From Chara braunii (lineage: Eukaryota; Streptophyta; Charophyceae; Charales; Characeae): a stretch of DNA of 37,072 bases. Within the stretch, counting starts at the first letter, position 1, and every line of letters begins with the position of its first letter. Made by a program: the position numbers and the translations under genes. The DNA is taken from NCBI GenBank assembly GCA_003427395.1, contig BFEA01000001.1, positions 1,647,440 through 1,684,511 of the forward strand. Direction: 5' to 3'. The notes beneath the pieces were generated by a model. The model made no database searches and was not told the DNA's origin. It saw nothing but the letters and a program-made list of their open reading frames with translations. Of the stretch, positions 21,810-31,665 are shown one piece after another.

Positions 21810-21828
21810 CTGTTATCAGTGATAACAG
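21810..21828. promoter_or_regulatory. LTR palindrome CTGTTATCA-G-TGATAACAG, element A right LTR
   Basis: Perfect 9-base arms around one G. Conserved with 9847-9863 and, with a two-base spacer, with 23810-23827 and 36047-36064. Confidence 0.7.
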
Positions 21829-22099
21829 AAGATGATCCTTGTAGGATCAAACTGAGTCTAGTCCTGATCTTGAATCAAACGATCAAGAGGACCTGTAATA
21901 CACGCAGGCCACTCCCCAGGCTAAACCTATAAGTCCATGGAGAATGACTTCCATATCACGATCTCACCAAGTTTCGTTCTACTTACCTAAGTCTGAGCCT
22001 ACCTTCAAGCAAGTGCCCAAAGAAAGGTAGATCCTGACAAGATCTCCTCCCTACAGAGTGAATCGCTAAGATCGCCACCTGTCAAAATATATTCTAACT

Positions 22100-22680
22100 T
22101 CTCGTAAAATAAGAAAATTTTGACAGTGCTTTCCGTAGGAAAACTGTCTTTCTTGACTTTATATAAACTCAAATATAATATGAAATAAATCTCTAACTCA
22201 AGAAGGCTTAAATTTTGTCCAACTTCTTGAATTAGCAAAAATTTGGGCAGCACTCCCTTTAGAAAGGGAGACTTCTCTGATTTATACTAACTCAGATTCA
22301 AACTCAAAAGATGAACTTGAGTTCAATTAAGACAAAACTCAACCAACTCCTTAGTTTTGTACAAATTTTGACAAAACTCAACCAACTCCTTAGTTTTGTA
22401 GAAATTTTGGCAGCACTCTCTTTAGAAAGACGCTATTCCAAAATTCATACAAAACTTAAGTTCAGAATTCGAAAATAACTTTGACCTTTCAAAGTCCAAC
22501 TTTTGTCTAACTCCTTGAATCAGTGAAAATTTTGGCAGCATTCCCTTTAGAAAATGAGACTTTGCAGATTTTTACTAAGTCATGTACAAAACTTAGGCAA
22601 GTTAAACTTTGAAAAGTCAAAATCTGACAAACTCCTTGGATTTGTAGAAATTTCGGTAGCGTTTTCCGTAGGAAAAGTGG
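22100..22680 (-). repeat. ~120-bp tandem repeats in U3, element A right LTR
   Basis: Five degenerate units with cores like ggcagcactccctttag near 22117, 22243, 22408, 22532 and 22652. The longer step between the second and third includes a 39-bp direct duplication (22331-22369 and 22370-22408, one difference seen). The left LTR has only three units, so the array changes in copy number. Confidence 0.65.
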
Positions 22681-22919
22681 CGTACCAAGATTTATACCAG
22701 CCCAAGTAGAAAATGTAAAAATTCACCTCAGTAAAAATAAAGTTTGCTAAGAAAATGCAAAAATTTAAACCTACTATTATCGCTCTAGCACGTTGTCGCG
22801 CGCGGCGGTCCCACACCTTAGACGCAAAGTAGTTTTTCTGTCGGACCTCACGGTCGTGTCACGCAGGAGTTTTTTCTTGTCACTTTACACAATACCAACT
22901 CCGACCGTGCGTGCGTGCT

Positions 22920-22966
22920 GTACCGCTCGTGACTCCTTACGACAGGTTAGGGATCCCACGAGGTAC
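22920..22966 (-). promoter_or_regulatory. U5/R stem-loop, element B left LTR
   Basis: GTAC (22920-22923) pairs with GTAC (22963-22966), and CTCGTG (22926-22931) pairs with CACGAG (22957-22962). An inner TCCTTA/TAGGGA stem with one wobble closes the loop cgacaggt. The right LTR has CTCTCG/CGAGAG at the same arms, so both sides changed together. Confidence 0.7.
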
Positions 22967-23809
22967 AACATTACCTCCACCTGCGGGAGCTGTCACCATC
23001 CCTTAGGTTGGCGTATCCCTGCTGAGCTACTGACCCACGTGCGAAGGTTTTTACATGTAATCGTAGAGGTAGGCCAGCCGAGGGCGTTTTCTCGATCGTC
23101 GTAGCATAAGCATACGCGCAGTAGAACGCTTTAAGACTGACTCGTATGTCGAGCCCCGAGATACTAACTCTCCGGACCGACTATCTAATCAGGTCGGCTT
23201 CTCGAACAGTCTTCCACGCTTAGCTGCTTATGACAATGCCTCAACGTTTATTTTGCTCATCATGTGAGAATGTCAGGGTCGATCCCCTTTGTAGTCTCCT
23301 ATTCTCTCAAACAAAATCCTAGACAAACGACTTTCCGATCCCGACCAACTACGATCCCGTTCACAAGTATATGTATATATATAAATGTATGTATGTATGT
23401 AAATCAGGGGAGCTAACTGAGCGGTGGACCTCACTTTCACGATTGTCGTGTCCCTTTGCCCGAATATCTCAGACGATCCCAAATTCAGAAGACATCACAA
23501 ATGTCCAACACCTGTGCAAATGCAAGAAACCACATACAAACATACAGATGCAGACACAGAATGCGCTACAAGCGTCAACCTTTAACCCATTCATAGCAAG
23601 CCACTCACGCCCCAAACCCTTGAAAACAACATTCCTTCCTAACCCTGACTCCTTTTACCCCAACCCCACACATTTTCGAAGACTTTTGAGTGTGATTTGA
23701 ACAATTTAGGCATAGATACAGGGGAAAGATTTATCTGTTCCCTTCTTAGGTTTTGTCTTAGGTGTGGGTATCAAGCCATGGTGGAAGTTGAGTCGGAGTT
23801 CTACCGACA

Positions 23810-23827
23810 TGTTATCAAATGATAACA
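23810..23827. promoter_or_regulatory. LTR palindrome TGTTATCA-AA-TGATAACA, element B left LTR
   Basis: Perfect 8-base arms with an AA spacer. Same palindrome as in the right LTR (36047-36064) and in both LTRs of element A with a one-base spacer. Confidence 0.7.
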
Positions 23828-23987
23828 GAATTGTTGTTCTTACGGATTCCCCNGTAAGTTCTNCGAAGTGTNGAAACNTGTAGACACAACANAGTCCAAG
23901 AGAAACTTAACATNTCTNTTCCTAACTGAGATCTAGAAATTTCCTTCTAGACTCTATGTCTTCTTATCTGACTCCTATCCTTGACTT

Positions 23988-24178
23988 AGTCGTTTGGGTT
24001 GTTGCCCTTCCGCTTCAGGTAGTGAATAATAGTTCACTCCCCTTTTTTACTGTCAAAGTAACTCTCCATATCCCCTTCACTANAGTCGTTTGGGTTGTTG
24101 CCCTTCCGCTTCAGGTAGTGAATAATAGTTCACTCCCCTTTTTTACTGTCAAAGTAACTCTCCATATCCCCTTCACTA
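23988..24178 (-). repeat. 96-bp direct duplication in left LTR of element B
   Basis: Two apparently identical 96-base copies (23988-24083 and 24084-24178) separated by an ambiguous base at 24083. The right LTR has a single copy (from about 36226). Seven more ambiguous bases lie just upstream (23853-23918). The duplication may therefore be an assembly product. Confidence 0.75.
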
Positions 24179-24531
24179 CCTCATTCCTATCCCCTTTTGG
24201 GATTATCTTACCTGAGTTCCCTTCCTTCTCCCAACACACATGAACACATCATCAATCCAACCTGTGGAAAAAAATCTCAAGTAAAGAAATCAGATAAATG
24301 GATATTCTCTCTCTGAGGCAAGATCTCACTTATTCCCTCTCAGTAGAATCACATATAGTTAGTTAGGACTAAACAATGCAGATTGTGGAGAAAGTTAGCG
24401 GTGATATGACAGACCATTCATGATAAATCCACTTGTTATTGGAACTTGATTGACAAAGGCAAATCATGTGGGTCTTGCACCTTGTGAGCCAAGGCACACT
24501 TAGCGGTAGGCTTATCCTATGGCTAGTCACT

Positions 24532-24945
24532 GATAAGGCAGGTATCCCTGAAACCTCACTACTCTTATATCAGACTGATCACTAATAAGGCAGGATTTCC
24601 CTGCTACTCTTATCCCTGGCTAGCTCTCAATAAGGCGGGTGTCCAACGATTCTTGCTATTTTTATCACTGACTAAGCGCTATGATGTTTATTGATAAGGC
24701 AGGTGTTCTTGAAACCTCACTACTCTTATATCAGACTAGTAACTGATAAGGCAGGATTTCCCTGCTTCTCTTATCACTGGTTAGCCTTCAATAAGGCGGG
24801 TGTCCAAGGATCCTTGCTACTCTTACCACTGAATGAATGTTAGGTTGATCAATGATAAGGCAGGTGTCCTTGAAACCTCACTACTCTTATATCAGACTAG
24901 TCACTGATAAGGCAGGATTTCCCTGCTTCTCTTATCACTGGCTAA
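24532..24945 (-). repeat. 161-bp tandem array in U3, element B left LTR
   Basis: The word (G/A)ATAAGGC(A/G)GG recurs at 24532, 24584, 24629, 24693, 24745, 24790, 24854 and 24906. The spacing is 52, 45, 64, 52, 45, 64, 52, that is, a strict 161-base period made of three related sub-units. The array runs into the gap at 24946. Each middle sub-unit can form a hairpin (for example GATAAG/CTTATC and GCAGG/CCTGC at 24745-24775). Confidence 0.85.
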
Positions 24946-25650
24946 NNNNNNNNNNNNNNNNNNNNNNNNNNNNNNNNNNNNNNNNNNNNNNNNNNNNNNN
25001 NNNNNNNNNNNNNNNNNNNNNNNNNNNNNNNNNNNNNNNNNNNNNNNNNNNNNNNNNNNNNNNNNNNNNNNNNNNNNNNNNNNNNNNNNNNNNNNNNNNN
25101 NNNNNNNNNNNNNNNNNNNNNNNNNNNNNNNNNNNNNNNNNNNNNNNNNNNNNNNNNNNNNNNNNNNNNNNNNNNNNNNNNNNNNNNNNNNNNNNNNNNN
25201 NNNNNNNNNNNNNNNNNNNNNNNNNNNNNNNNNNNNNNNNNNNNNNNNNNNNNNNNNNNNNNNNNNNNNNNNNNNNNNNNNNNNNNNNNNNNNNNNNNNN
25301 NNNNNNNNNNNNNNNNNNNNNNNNNNNNNNNNNNNNNNNNNNNNNNNNNNNNNNNNNNNNNNNNNNNNNNNNNNNNNNNNNNNNNNNNNNNNNNNNNNNN
25401 NNNNNNNNNNNNNNNNNNNNNNNNNNNNNNNNNNNNNNNNNNNNNNNNNNNNNNNNNNNNNNNNNNNNNNNNNNNNNNNNNNNNNNNNNNNNNNNNNNNN
25501 NNNNNNNNNNNNNNNNNNNNNNNNNNNNNNNNNNNNNNNNNNNNNNNNNNNNNNNNNNNNNNNNNNNNNNNNNNNNNNNNNNNNNNNNNNNNNNNNNNNN
25601 NNNNNNNNNNNNNNNNNNNNNNNNNNNNNNNNNNNNNNNNNNNNNNNNNN
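24946..25650. other. Assembly gap of 705 N
   Basis: Unknown bases within the left LTR of element B. The gap is bounded by the 161-bp array on one side and an AT repeat on the other, both of which hinder assembly. The true length may differ. Confidence 0.98.

Positions 25651-25730
<80 letters not shown>
25651..25730. repeat. AT microsatellite, 40 units plus gap edge
   Basis: An (AT)n tract directly beside the gap, followed by TACA-rich and shorter AT repeats to about 25850. It belongs to the U3 end of element B's left LTR or to sequence just beside it. Confidence 0.9.
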
Positions 25731-25735
<5 letters not shown>

Positions 25736-25978
25736 CATGAGCGTATATACACACACATATCCCCACGTATACCCCTTTGCATCCATGTATGTACACATAC
25801 ATATATATATATATATGTATGCTTGTATGTATCCATATATGTATGAGCATACCCTTGGGCAATTGGGTACATACCTGCTTAGAAACTGATACACATATGC
25901 ATGCCTAAACACCTTCCCAATCTATCAAAGCTTTCCGTATCGTAGCTTAGCTTACCTCTTCTCTGACTCAAAACTTCT

Positions 25979-27296
25979 TCAGTCTAGATCCTGAGACCCA
26001 CTCTTTCCTTGGAGTCTCATCCATTCTTCTAGCTCATATGTCCCATGAAGTCCCTGCTTCCTGACTTTGAATGGTCCTAGCCACCGTTTGTCCAATTTTC
26101 GCAACCACTGCATTTCCAGAGAGGAATCGTAGAGTATTACCGTCTCGTCAACTTGTAGAGGTTCGAGTCTCACTCTAGGTAGTTTGTTCCACCTTTGCTT
26201 ATCCTTTCCCCTGCTATCTGCAACGTTCATGGCCGCTTCTTGCACCCTTTCTTCAGTGGCGTTGATCTGCCTTGCCCTTATATTTAACAGTTCCTCCAAG
26301 GTCAAATTGTTTTCCAGGTCCTGCCTGCGCCAAGTTTTCAGGAAGCTTTCAGTTGGAAATGTGGCGTGACGCCCATACCAGAGTGTCGCAGGCGCATACC
26401 GGGTCGTCCTTTTTATAGTAATGTTCTCTATAAAGAACACTGTTCTTAGGAACTTTGGCCAGAGGTTCGGCTTTCCACTGGTCCATTTGGCCAGTAAGTT
26501 AGTAATCGTATTATGATCTCTCTCGACTGGTACATTTGCTTGTGGATGAGCCCGAGTCGTATAGTTACCTATGACCCCCAATTCCTTCAGTAGCTCCTTC
26601 ACTTCCCCACATGTGAACTCAGACCCCCTGTCCATCGTGAATTCCAATACAAACGGATATCTGAGATAATACTCTTTAATACAATCTGTTAGCGTTGTCC
26701 CGGTCTTGTTCCTGATCGCTCTGCCATCAACGAATCCAGTAAGGTTGTCCCTTGCGTCAAATATATAATTATATTCTCCAAGACGTAGTGGCATAGCCAG
26801 TAGATCTAGGTGAACAACCGCCCCTACTTCCTTGATATATCTAGGATGCAGAGGTTCTTTGTACCTGATAGGCGATCGAATTTGACAGGGTACACACGAC
26901 TCACAGTACTTTCGTGCCATTTCAAACATTCCTTCAAACATTCCTTCCCAGTAGTAGAGTTTCATTGCCTTTTTGTAAGTAGCCGTGAAACTCCAATGTC
27001 CTCCGACTATCCCATCATGCAACGCAGCTATTACGTCAATTTGGCGATTCCTCCCACATACAACACGTCGGCGGCCCTCTCTTGTCCCTGATGAACAACT
27101 GGCCACCTCTTAACACATAGTGGTCTCTCATCTTGAGAGTCTTTTCACTCACTTCTCTCTCTCTTTTATCTCCTGAGAGGAGCAACCTCATTTCTACGTA
27201 GAACCCTTCGTACTCCTCTTCCCTGAATTCCTCTGAGATCTCCACTTGTTCGAATTCTCCTTCCTTTTCTTCATCAAATTTTTTAATCGTCCCCAA
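25979..27296 (-). CDS. pol: Integrase, element B
   Basis: Main open frame 27106-25979 (375 codons). A short upstream piece (27296-27036) in another frame carries the start of the domain linker, so one frameshift separates them. N-terminal zinc-binding pattern: HDGIVGGH, then LYYWEGM, then CESCVPC. Catalytic core: Asp in HLDLLAMP, Asp in FTMDRGSEFT, and Glu in VPVERDH, with exactly 35 residues between the last two (D-D-35-E). The C-terminal GPY/F module is KLDKRWLGPFKVR. The protein ends soon after without a chromodomain. A four-residue repeat (GMFEGMFE) comes from a 12-base duplication near 26935. This is the last gene of B before the LTR; there is no ORF3. Confidence 0.88.
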
Positions 27297-28299
27297 TAAC
27301 TATCTCATCAGCCTTAACCATTCCTCTCTCATCATTTGCTTGGACCTGTAATAGCGAATTTGTCAGGTAATACATTTTTCTCATCATGGCTACCTGCTCG
27401 TCTGTCTGTTTGACTCCTGCTTCAATCGTTCGTGGCTCATCCATTATCCTATAGTTCTCTGCCAGAGCCAACTCCATCATCCACTTTGTATTTCTCTCGC
27501 CCCAAGAGTTCGCTTCCTCTAATGGTGTGAGTATCAGTGAAGACTCTCTCATAAATTCGGGCGGTGGATGCCACATTGAATTTCCTCTTCTCATCTCCTT
27601 ACTTTCGACAAACATGAACCAACAGTTCACATGAGTTCGCATGTCTTCCCCTTCCTCCAAAAACCCGTCTACCGGAGGTGTTTCTTCATTAGAGTCTCCC
27701 TGGTTTCCCCACTCAATCCTGCTCATGCCGTCCGCCCTGTTCTTGTTCCCAGGGATCCGTTCTAACTGGAAGTCGAACATCCAGATATAGGTGAGCCATC
27801 TGGCTATGGGCGGATCTGAGGGCGAGAAGTTCTTGAGCGAGTACACACGCGTCGTTGGATCGATCCTGAGTACAAACCTCCTCCCAAAGAGGTAATGCCT
27901 AAAGATTCTTAGGCAATGCAGGACCGCCAAGGCTTCTCTTTTAAACTGCGAGTAGTTCCTTTCTATCGAGTTGAGTGTCCGACTTTCAAACCTCAGCGGC
28001 CTCTCCTTTCCTTCACTGTCTGCTTGAATCAAGACGCCTCCCAGGGCGGTTGGCCCAGCGTCAGTTTCAACTATGAAGGGTCTTTCCGTAGTCGCATCAA
28101 AGTCTGGTACCCCTAGTACCAGACCTCCTTCTCTGAATTTCTTCTTCAATTCTTCCACCACTTCTTCTTGATGGTTTTCCCATTCCCATTCCTGATCCTT
28201 ACGGACAAGCTTCCTTAGATGCTCTGTTTTACTAGCAAACCTTTCTATGAATCTCCTCCAGAACCCACAGGTACCAAGGAAACTTCGCACTTCACCCAC
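27283..28299 (-). CDS. pol: RT connection and RNase H, element B
   Basis: 338 open codons in the RT frame, separated from RT only by a stop near 28318. Starts with RT thumb sequence (GEVRSFLGTCGFWRRFIERF). RNase H has all expected acidic positions: VETDAGPTALGGVL, FKREALAVLHCL, LRIDPTT and NKNRADGMSRI. The part after RNase H (last ~120 residues) is a poorly conserved linker leading to integrase, with counterparts in A (for example a WMMELALAENY phrase). Removes RNA from the hybrid during reverse transcription. Confidence 0.88.
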   Translation of the reverse strand: MGEVRSFLGTCGFWRRFIERFASKTEHLRKLVRKDQEWEWENHQEEVVEELKKKFREGGLVLGVPDFDATTERPFIVETDAGPTALGGVLIQADSEGKERPLRFESRTLNSIERNYSQFKREALAVLHCLRIFRHYLFGRRFVLRIDPTTRVYSLKNFSPSDPPIARWLTYIWMFDFQLERIPGNKNRADGMSRIEWGNQGDSNEETPPVDGFLEEGEDMRTHVNCWFMFVESKEMRRGNSMWHPPPEFMRESSLILTPLEEANSWGERNTKWMMELALAENYRIMDEPRTIEAGVKQTDEQVAMMRKMYYLTNSLLQVQANDERGMVKADEIVIGDD

Positions 28300-28317
28300 A
28301 TTTCTGAAAGGAGTGGG

Positions 28318-29376
28318 TCATTCCAGGATTTTATTGGTCTTCTTCTTATCAGGGTGCCGACCATGCTCGTTGCAAATGTATCCTAGAATGGTTACCTCCT
28401 TTACGCAATGTCTCGACTTCACTCCACTGGCGGTGAGGTTGTACTCTTCTAATAGAGATAAGACTTCTCTTAACCCTTGAACATGTTCCCATACAAACCT
28501 TCTCACCCCTGGAGCCACTTTGGACTCATCCTTCTCAATCGGGCCCTTAATTGCAAGATCATCTATGTACAGCTCGGTGATCTGAGGGCTGATTGGCTGC
28601 ATAACCCTGATCATGCTCCGTTGCATCGTGGCCACATCATTGGTCCATCCTTGTGGCGCAACACTCATATGGACCAATCCCCTTGGCGTGTGCATCGCCG
28701 TGATGAGACGGTTTGCCGGATAGACTGAAAACTGATCATATCCAGAGTAGAGGTCACTGAGGGACACAATCGACCTTCCTGCACAAGCTTCTGATAACTG
28801 GTTAGTGTTGGGCAAACCTCCTGCATCCCTTACGGTTACCGCGTTCAGTCGTTGGAGGTCTTGCACCCATCTGAAAACTTCATTTGGCTTTACAAAGCAG
28901 AACCATGGAAACGTGTACAGTCCACTGGAATACCCTGCAACATCCGTACGAATTTTTCCATCGAGGTACTCTAACACCCTTCTGCGATCCTCGGGGTTGG
29001 GGTACTTAGCTCCTCGGACATTCCACGGCTCGTGAGGTACAGTATGAATGCGGATCATCTCTATCTTGTCCACATCCAACCTCCCACGTTGATCATCATG
29101 AAAGACATATGCCCCATGTTTTTCTCGTATCAGCTCGTTCACCATGTTCTCCTCTTGCCTTGTCAGAAACCCAGGTTCCCCTATTATCAGTTCTTTCTCT
29201 GTCTCATCGTCGATACGACAAGGCCCATTCTGGATGCCTTCCCTCATTCGTTGTATCAGTTCTCTTTCCTAATCATAATACACCCCTTCTTCCTGACTCA
29301 CTAGAATTGACACAGGGTGACTCTTTTTATCTACCGTCTTGTACCTCTTTTTGGAGCCCTGCTTGAACCCACCCAT
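28318..29376 (-). CDS. pol: Reverse transcriptase, element B
   Basis: The -1 frame opens directly after the heptamer at 29376-29382, reads FKQGSKKRYKTVDKK and then meets one TAG near 29266. The long open piece is 29247-28318 (309 codons). RT motifs: WVQDLQRLNAVTVRDAGGLPN; IVSLSDLYSGYDQFSV with the first catalytic Asp; VAPQGWTND, an unusual form of the gypsy PFGLTNA box; and TELYIDDLAIKGP with the YxDD catalytic pair. The motifs are intact, unlike element A. The domain ends GYICNEHGRHPDKKKTNKILE in part, matching A. One or two stops make this copy non-functional as it stands. Confidence 0.9.
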
Positions 29377-30577
29377 AAAAAATGTTGACCGGCAGCTTGA
29401 GCATTTGGCGCATGTGGCACTATTATCTGAGAAGAAGGAGGCGGTCGGTAAATGAGATCGACCCTTCCCCCTTCTGGATTGTCTTGGATCCTTTCTACGA
29501 GTGCCCTGACTGCGTCTGGATCAACCATCCTATAAGCCGATACCAGTTCCACTGCGTCACTGATATTCGTTAGACTTAATACAAGCCCTTTGGCTACTTC
29601 ATCATCTTACTCCTCTTCTCCTTCTTCTCATTCTAGTTCTCTCCTCCTATTCTCAGACTCCTCGAACGTGTAGGATCCGGCATTCAGCCTGTTCTTCGAG
29701 CTGTGCGGGCCGGTATTCCTACAGGTGATCACCTCAAAGTTTCCACAGGCAGGATCGCACAAGATGACGAACATGGTGTCGTCGTGCTTGTTCATAATGA
29801 GCGACTCGGATCTGCACAAAAATCACCTGCCCAGTAATATTGGGAGATCCAAGTTGGGCATGACGTAGAAACACGTACGTATCTTGACTCTTCCTATCTC
29901 TATCACCACATTCGATGCAACCCCCATGTACCCGGTCTTGCCGCTGGCTCCATTGAGAAACCCGTAGTCGTTTTCATCTACCTCCAGTCCCAGTTTCACC
30001 ACCGTTTTTTCATTTATAATGTTCATTTCTACCCCGGTGTCGACCATCCCATGACACATTTTTCCCTTTATCATAACCTCAATTGACCCTGTTCCTACGA
30101 ACTTCCAGTCCATTTTGCTTTCAGCACACTCCAGTTTGCCTCCTCGGGAATCAGGTCCCTCATCCGGACCGAGGCCACTCTCTGGCGTGATAACCTTGCC
30201 TTCACCATTTCTCTTAACTTAGGAGCCGAAGCTAGAATTTCCTTTAGATTTAGCAATTCATTATGCCCTTCTAGTAGCTTATTTGCTAGACCTTCCAGGT
30301 CTACACCTTCTTCGATCGACGTTTGGTACTTTCTCTTTTTGCTTGACGCGTCGTCCTTTTTGGACCTCCTTTCTTTAACTTCACCTTTCCTTCTCTTAGC
30401 CCTGATTTCCGCCTGCCTCTCTTCTTCCTCCCTAATTTTTTCATCCTCGTCTTCATCACCCTTTACCATGATAGGTGGTTCTTCCTCTGCAGGCTGGGAA
30501 GCTTGGGCTTGCTCCTATGGAGGATTCCCTCCTGCGAGTCTTCTTGTAGCGAACGGAATCGTTCCTCTTACGCTTCT
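29331..30577 (-). pseudogene. pol: Protease-region protein (Pro), element B
   Basis: In frame with gag across the TAA. A Glu/Lys-rich linker follows, with one TAG, then the open piece 30469-30095. A one-base change near 30110 moves the protease to the next frame (30113-29823, then 29819-29628, then 29552-29331, all in one frame, with a TGA where A has Ser, and another stop). The retropepsin-like active site MVDTGVEMNII keeps the canonical Asp-Thr-Gly. LPILLGR marks the end of the fold. The C-terminal helical linker (VDPDAVRALVERIQ) ends at the slippery site. Because A has no shift near 30110, I treat that shift as decay. Confidence 0.75.
29376..29382 (-). promoter_or_regulatory. Putative -1 frameshift heptamer T TTT TTA, element B
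   Basis: The protease frame reads CAT TTT TTA TGG; stepping back one base opens the RT frame (ATG GGT GGG). The heptamer is identical to element A's at the homologous position, though the base before and the bases after differ. The protease frame stops at 29331, 45 bases further on. The downstream 40 bases are G-rich, but I see no clear pseudoknot. Confidence 0.65.
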
Positions 30578-30580
30578 TTA
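30578..30580 (-). promoter_or_regulatory. In-frame TAA between gag and protease, element B
   Basis: Coding strand reads GGG GGT TAA AGA AGC. The frame before (31045 start) and after (30469 start) is the same. Element A has a TAA at the same boundary, also in frame. Confidence 0.5.
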
Positions 30581-31665
30581 ACCCCCACTGTTCTTTGCGG
30601 CCATGTTGGCCCTCAACATTCTTGGGTTGGGCTCATTTGGCCCATCCCCCGATCCTCCACGTCCCATGGTAAATACTTTTAGGCACCCAACCCCTTCTTT
30701 CCCCGCTTCTTCACATATCCCTTGAAGCCTCAAATGCAGCTTTTGCATCTTATTCACCAGATCCTCCATCCTATCAAACGTGTCCCTGGCATTAATCCTA
30801 ACGTCATCCTCTTCTGCTTCTTCTTCCACAAGGGCTACGTCTTCCTTGCTTCTTTCGATCCCCATCCGACTCAGTTTTTCTTCTAGTTCAGTTACATCTT
30901 CCACCGGTACGACCCGTCCTTCCTTTTCTTGCCACATTCTGAACATTTCTGGGGCGTTGGGACTTAGCGCGGCTATGCGAAGGGCTTCTTCTCTAGTGCC
31001 TCCCGGAATCTCAGGATCGATCGACCTTCCTGTTTTGTTAAACACCTCGCCATCTATGTTCGATGTTATGAGTCCATCGCGCTCGTCGAGATTCCTGATG
31101 TGGCATCACTTTACTGTGTGTCCTTTGATCCCACAGTGGGTACAAACGCATTCGCTGTAGTCTATCCATCCTCTGTCAAAACCCTGTCCGTTCCATGACC
31201 CATTTCCTTTACCAAACCCCTTCCATACCCCTGTTGGACACAAAAGTGTCCACCTTGATACCCACTTCCTCTATTTCTTGCTCCTCGTTCCCCTGGTCCT
31301 TGATTTCTACCAGCATTCCTACCTCTTTCACGTCCTTATCCTTGTCCTTGTCCTTGGGACCTGTTTTGGTTTTGCCCTCCTTGGCAACTCGATCCTGGTT
31401 GGTTCTACCCGATTAGTTGGAGTTGTCCCGTGTTTTGGTCTCCTCCCAAATTCTGATTCTGGGGTAACATAGGATATGGACCCTGCGTAGGCCATGGCCC
31501 TATAGGGAAGTACCTAGGCCATGCTCCCATAGGCGGACCCATGGGCCATTGACCACATCGTGTTGTGCTTGTTGACGGCTCTTGTCCATACTGGACTATC
31601 ACTTGTTGAGTTACATGTTCTTTTCCCGAGCCTTGTCCTCCAATAGCGATATTTTTAGCCTTCCT
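30578..31665 (-). pseudogene. gag: Gag C-terminal part with zinc knuckle, element B (broken)
   Basis: Continues Gag after one TAG at 31666-31668. The first part (to 31405) is rich in Pro, Gln, Gly and Trp (PMGPPMGAWPRYFPIGPWP) in the Gag frame. A frame change follows within the low-complexity tract. Around 31135-31095 lies a zinc knuckle CTHCGIKGHTVK-stop-C, that is CX2CX4HX4C with a TGA in its last spacer. From 31045 the frame is open to the TAA, with an acidic helical tail (VEDVTELEEKLSRMGIER) that parallels A's. Confidence 0.75.

Larger units (their letters stand above)
7863..22793 (-). mobile_element. Element A: Ty3/gypsy LTR retrotransposon with extra 3' ORF
   Basis: Two long direct repeats (left from 7863, right from 20333) flank an internal region coding on the minus strand in the order gag, protease, RT, RNase H, integrase, ORF3. 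Integrase after RNase H is the Ty3/gypsy (Metaviridae) order. The primer site is next to the right LTR, so the right copy is the 5' LTR. The left LTR begins tatcaag where the right one begins tgtcgag, so the expected terminal TG has decayed. Bases 7858-7862 (aacgc) are the candidate target duplication; its partner is not in the window. The coding region carries many stops and frameshifts, and the LTRs differ visibly from each other, so A is old. No chromodomain follows the integrase. Confidence 0.9.
20333..22793 (-). repeat. Element A right (5') LTR, cut or abutted by element B
   Basis: Starts tgtcgagc next to the primer site and is collinear with 7863-10460. It carries the U5 stem-loop (20473-20513), a TATA-like run near 21421, the palindrome (21810-21828) and about five ~120-bp U3 repeats, with a 39-bp direct duplication at 22331-22408. 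It runs up to base 22793, where element B's LTR begins. The solo fragment at 1075-1602 matches to the same point (tagcacgt), so it is unclear whether A's LTR ends here or is interrupted. Confidence 0.8.
22794..25911 (-). repeat. Element B left (3') LTR, with assembly gap
   Basis: Collinear with 35055-37072 up to the gap. It contains the U5 stem-loop, a TATA-like run near 23373-23382, the palindrome at 23810-23827, a 96-bp duplication not present in the other LTR, and the 161-bp tandem array leading into the gap. After the gap comes an AT microsatellite. The right boundary is unresolved. A CA followed by ccttccc at 25910-25918 is one candidate edge; any point between about 25740 and 25978 is possible. 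Confidence 0.75.

Noticed and set aside
24532-24945. Possible CRISPR-like array
   Set aside because: Eukaryotic LTR context, sub-units are diverged copies with no unique spacers, and the same array is present in both LTRs.
24852-25912. Several 300+ codon frames across the assembly gap
   Set aside because: They exist only because N is translated as open sequence; their ends are translations of the AT microsatellite.
25979-26060. Chromodomain after integrase
   Set aside because: The protein ends ~40 residues after the GPY/F module with no aromatic-cage pattern; element A likewise shows none.
30095-30120. Second programmed frameshift within element B's protease (AAAA before ATGGAC)
   Set aside because: Element A is continuous in one frame at this point, so a lost A in B is the simpler explanation.
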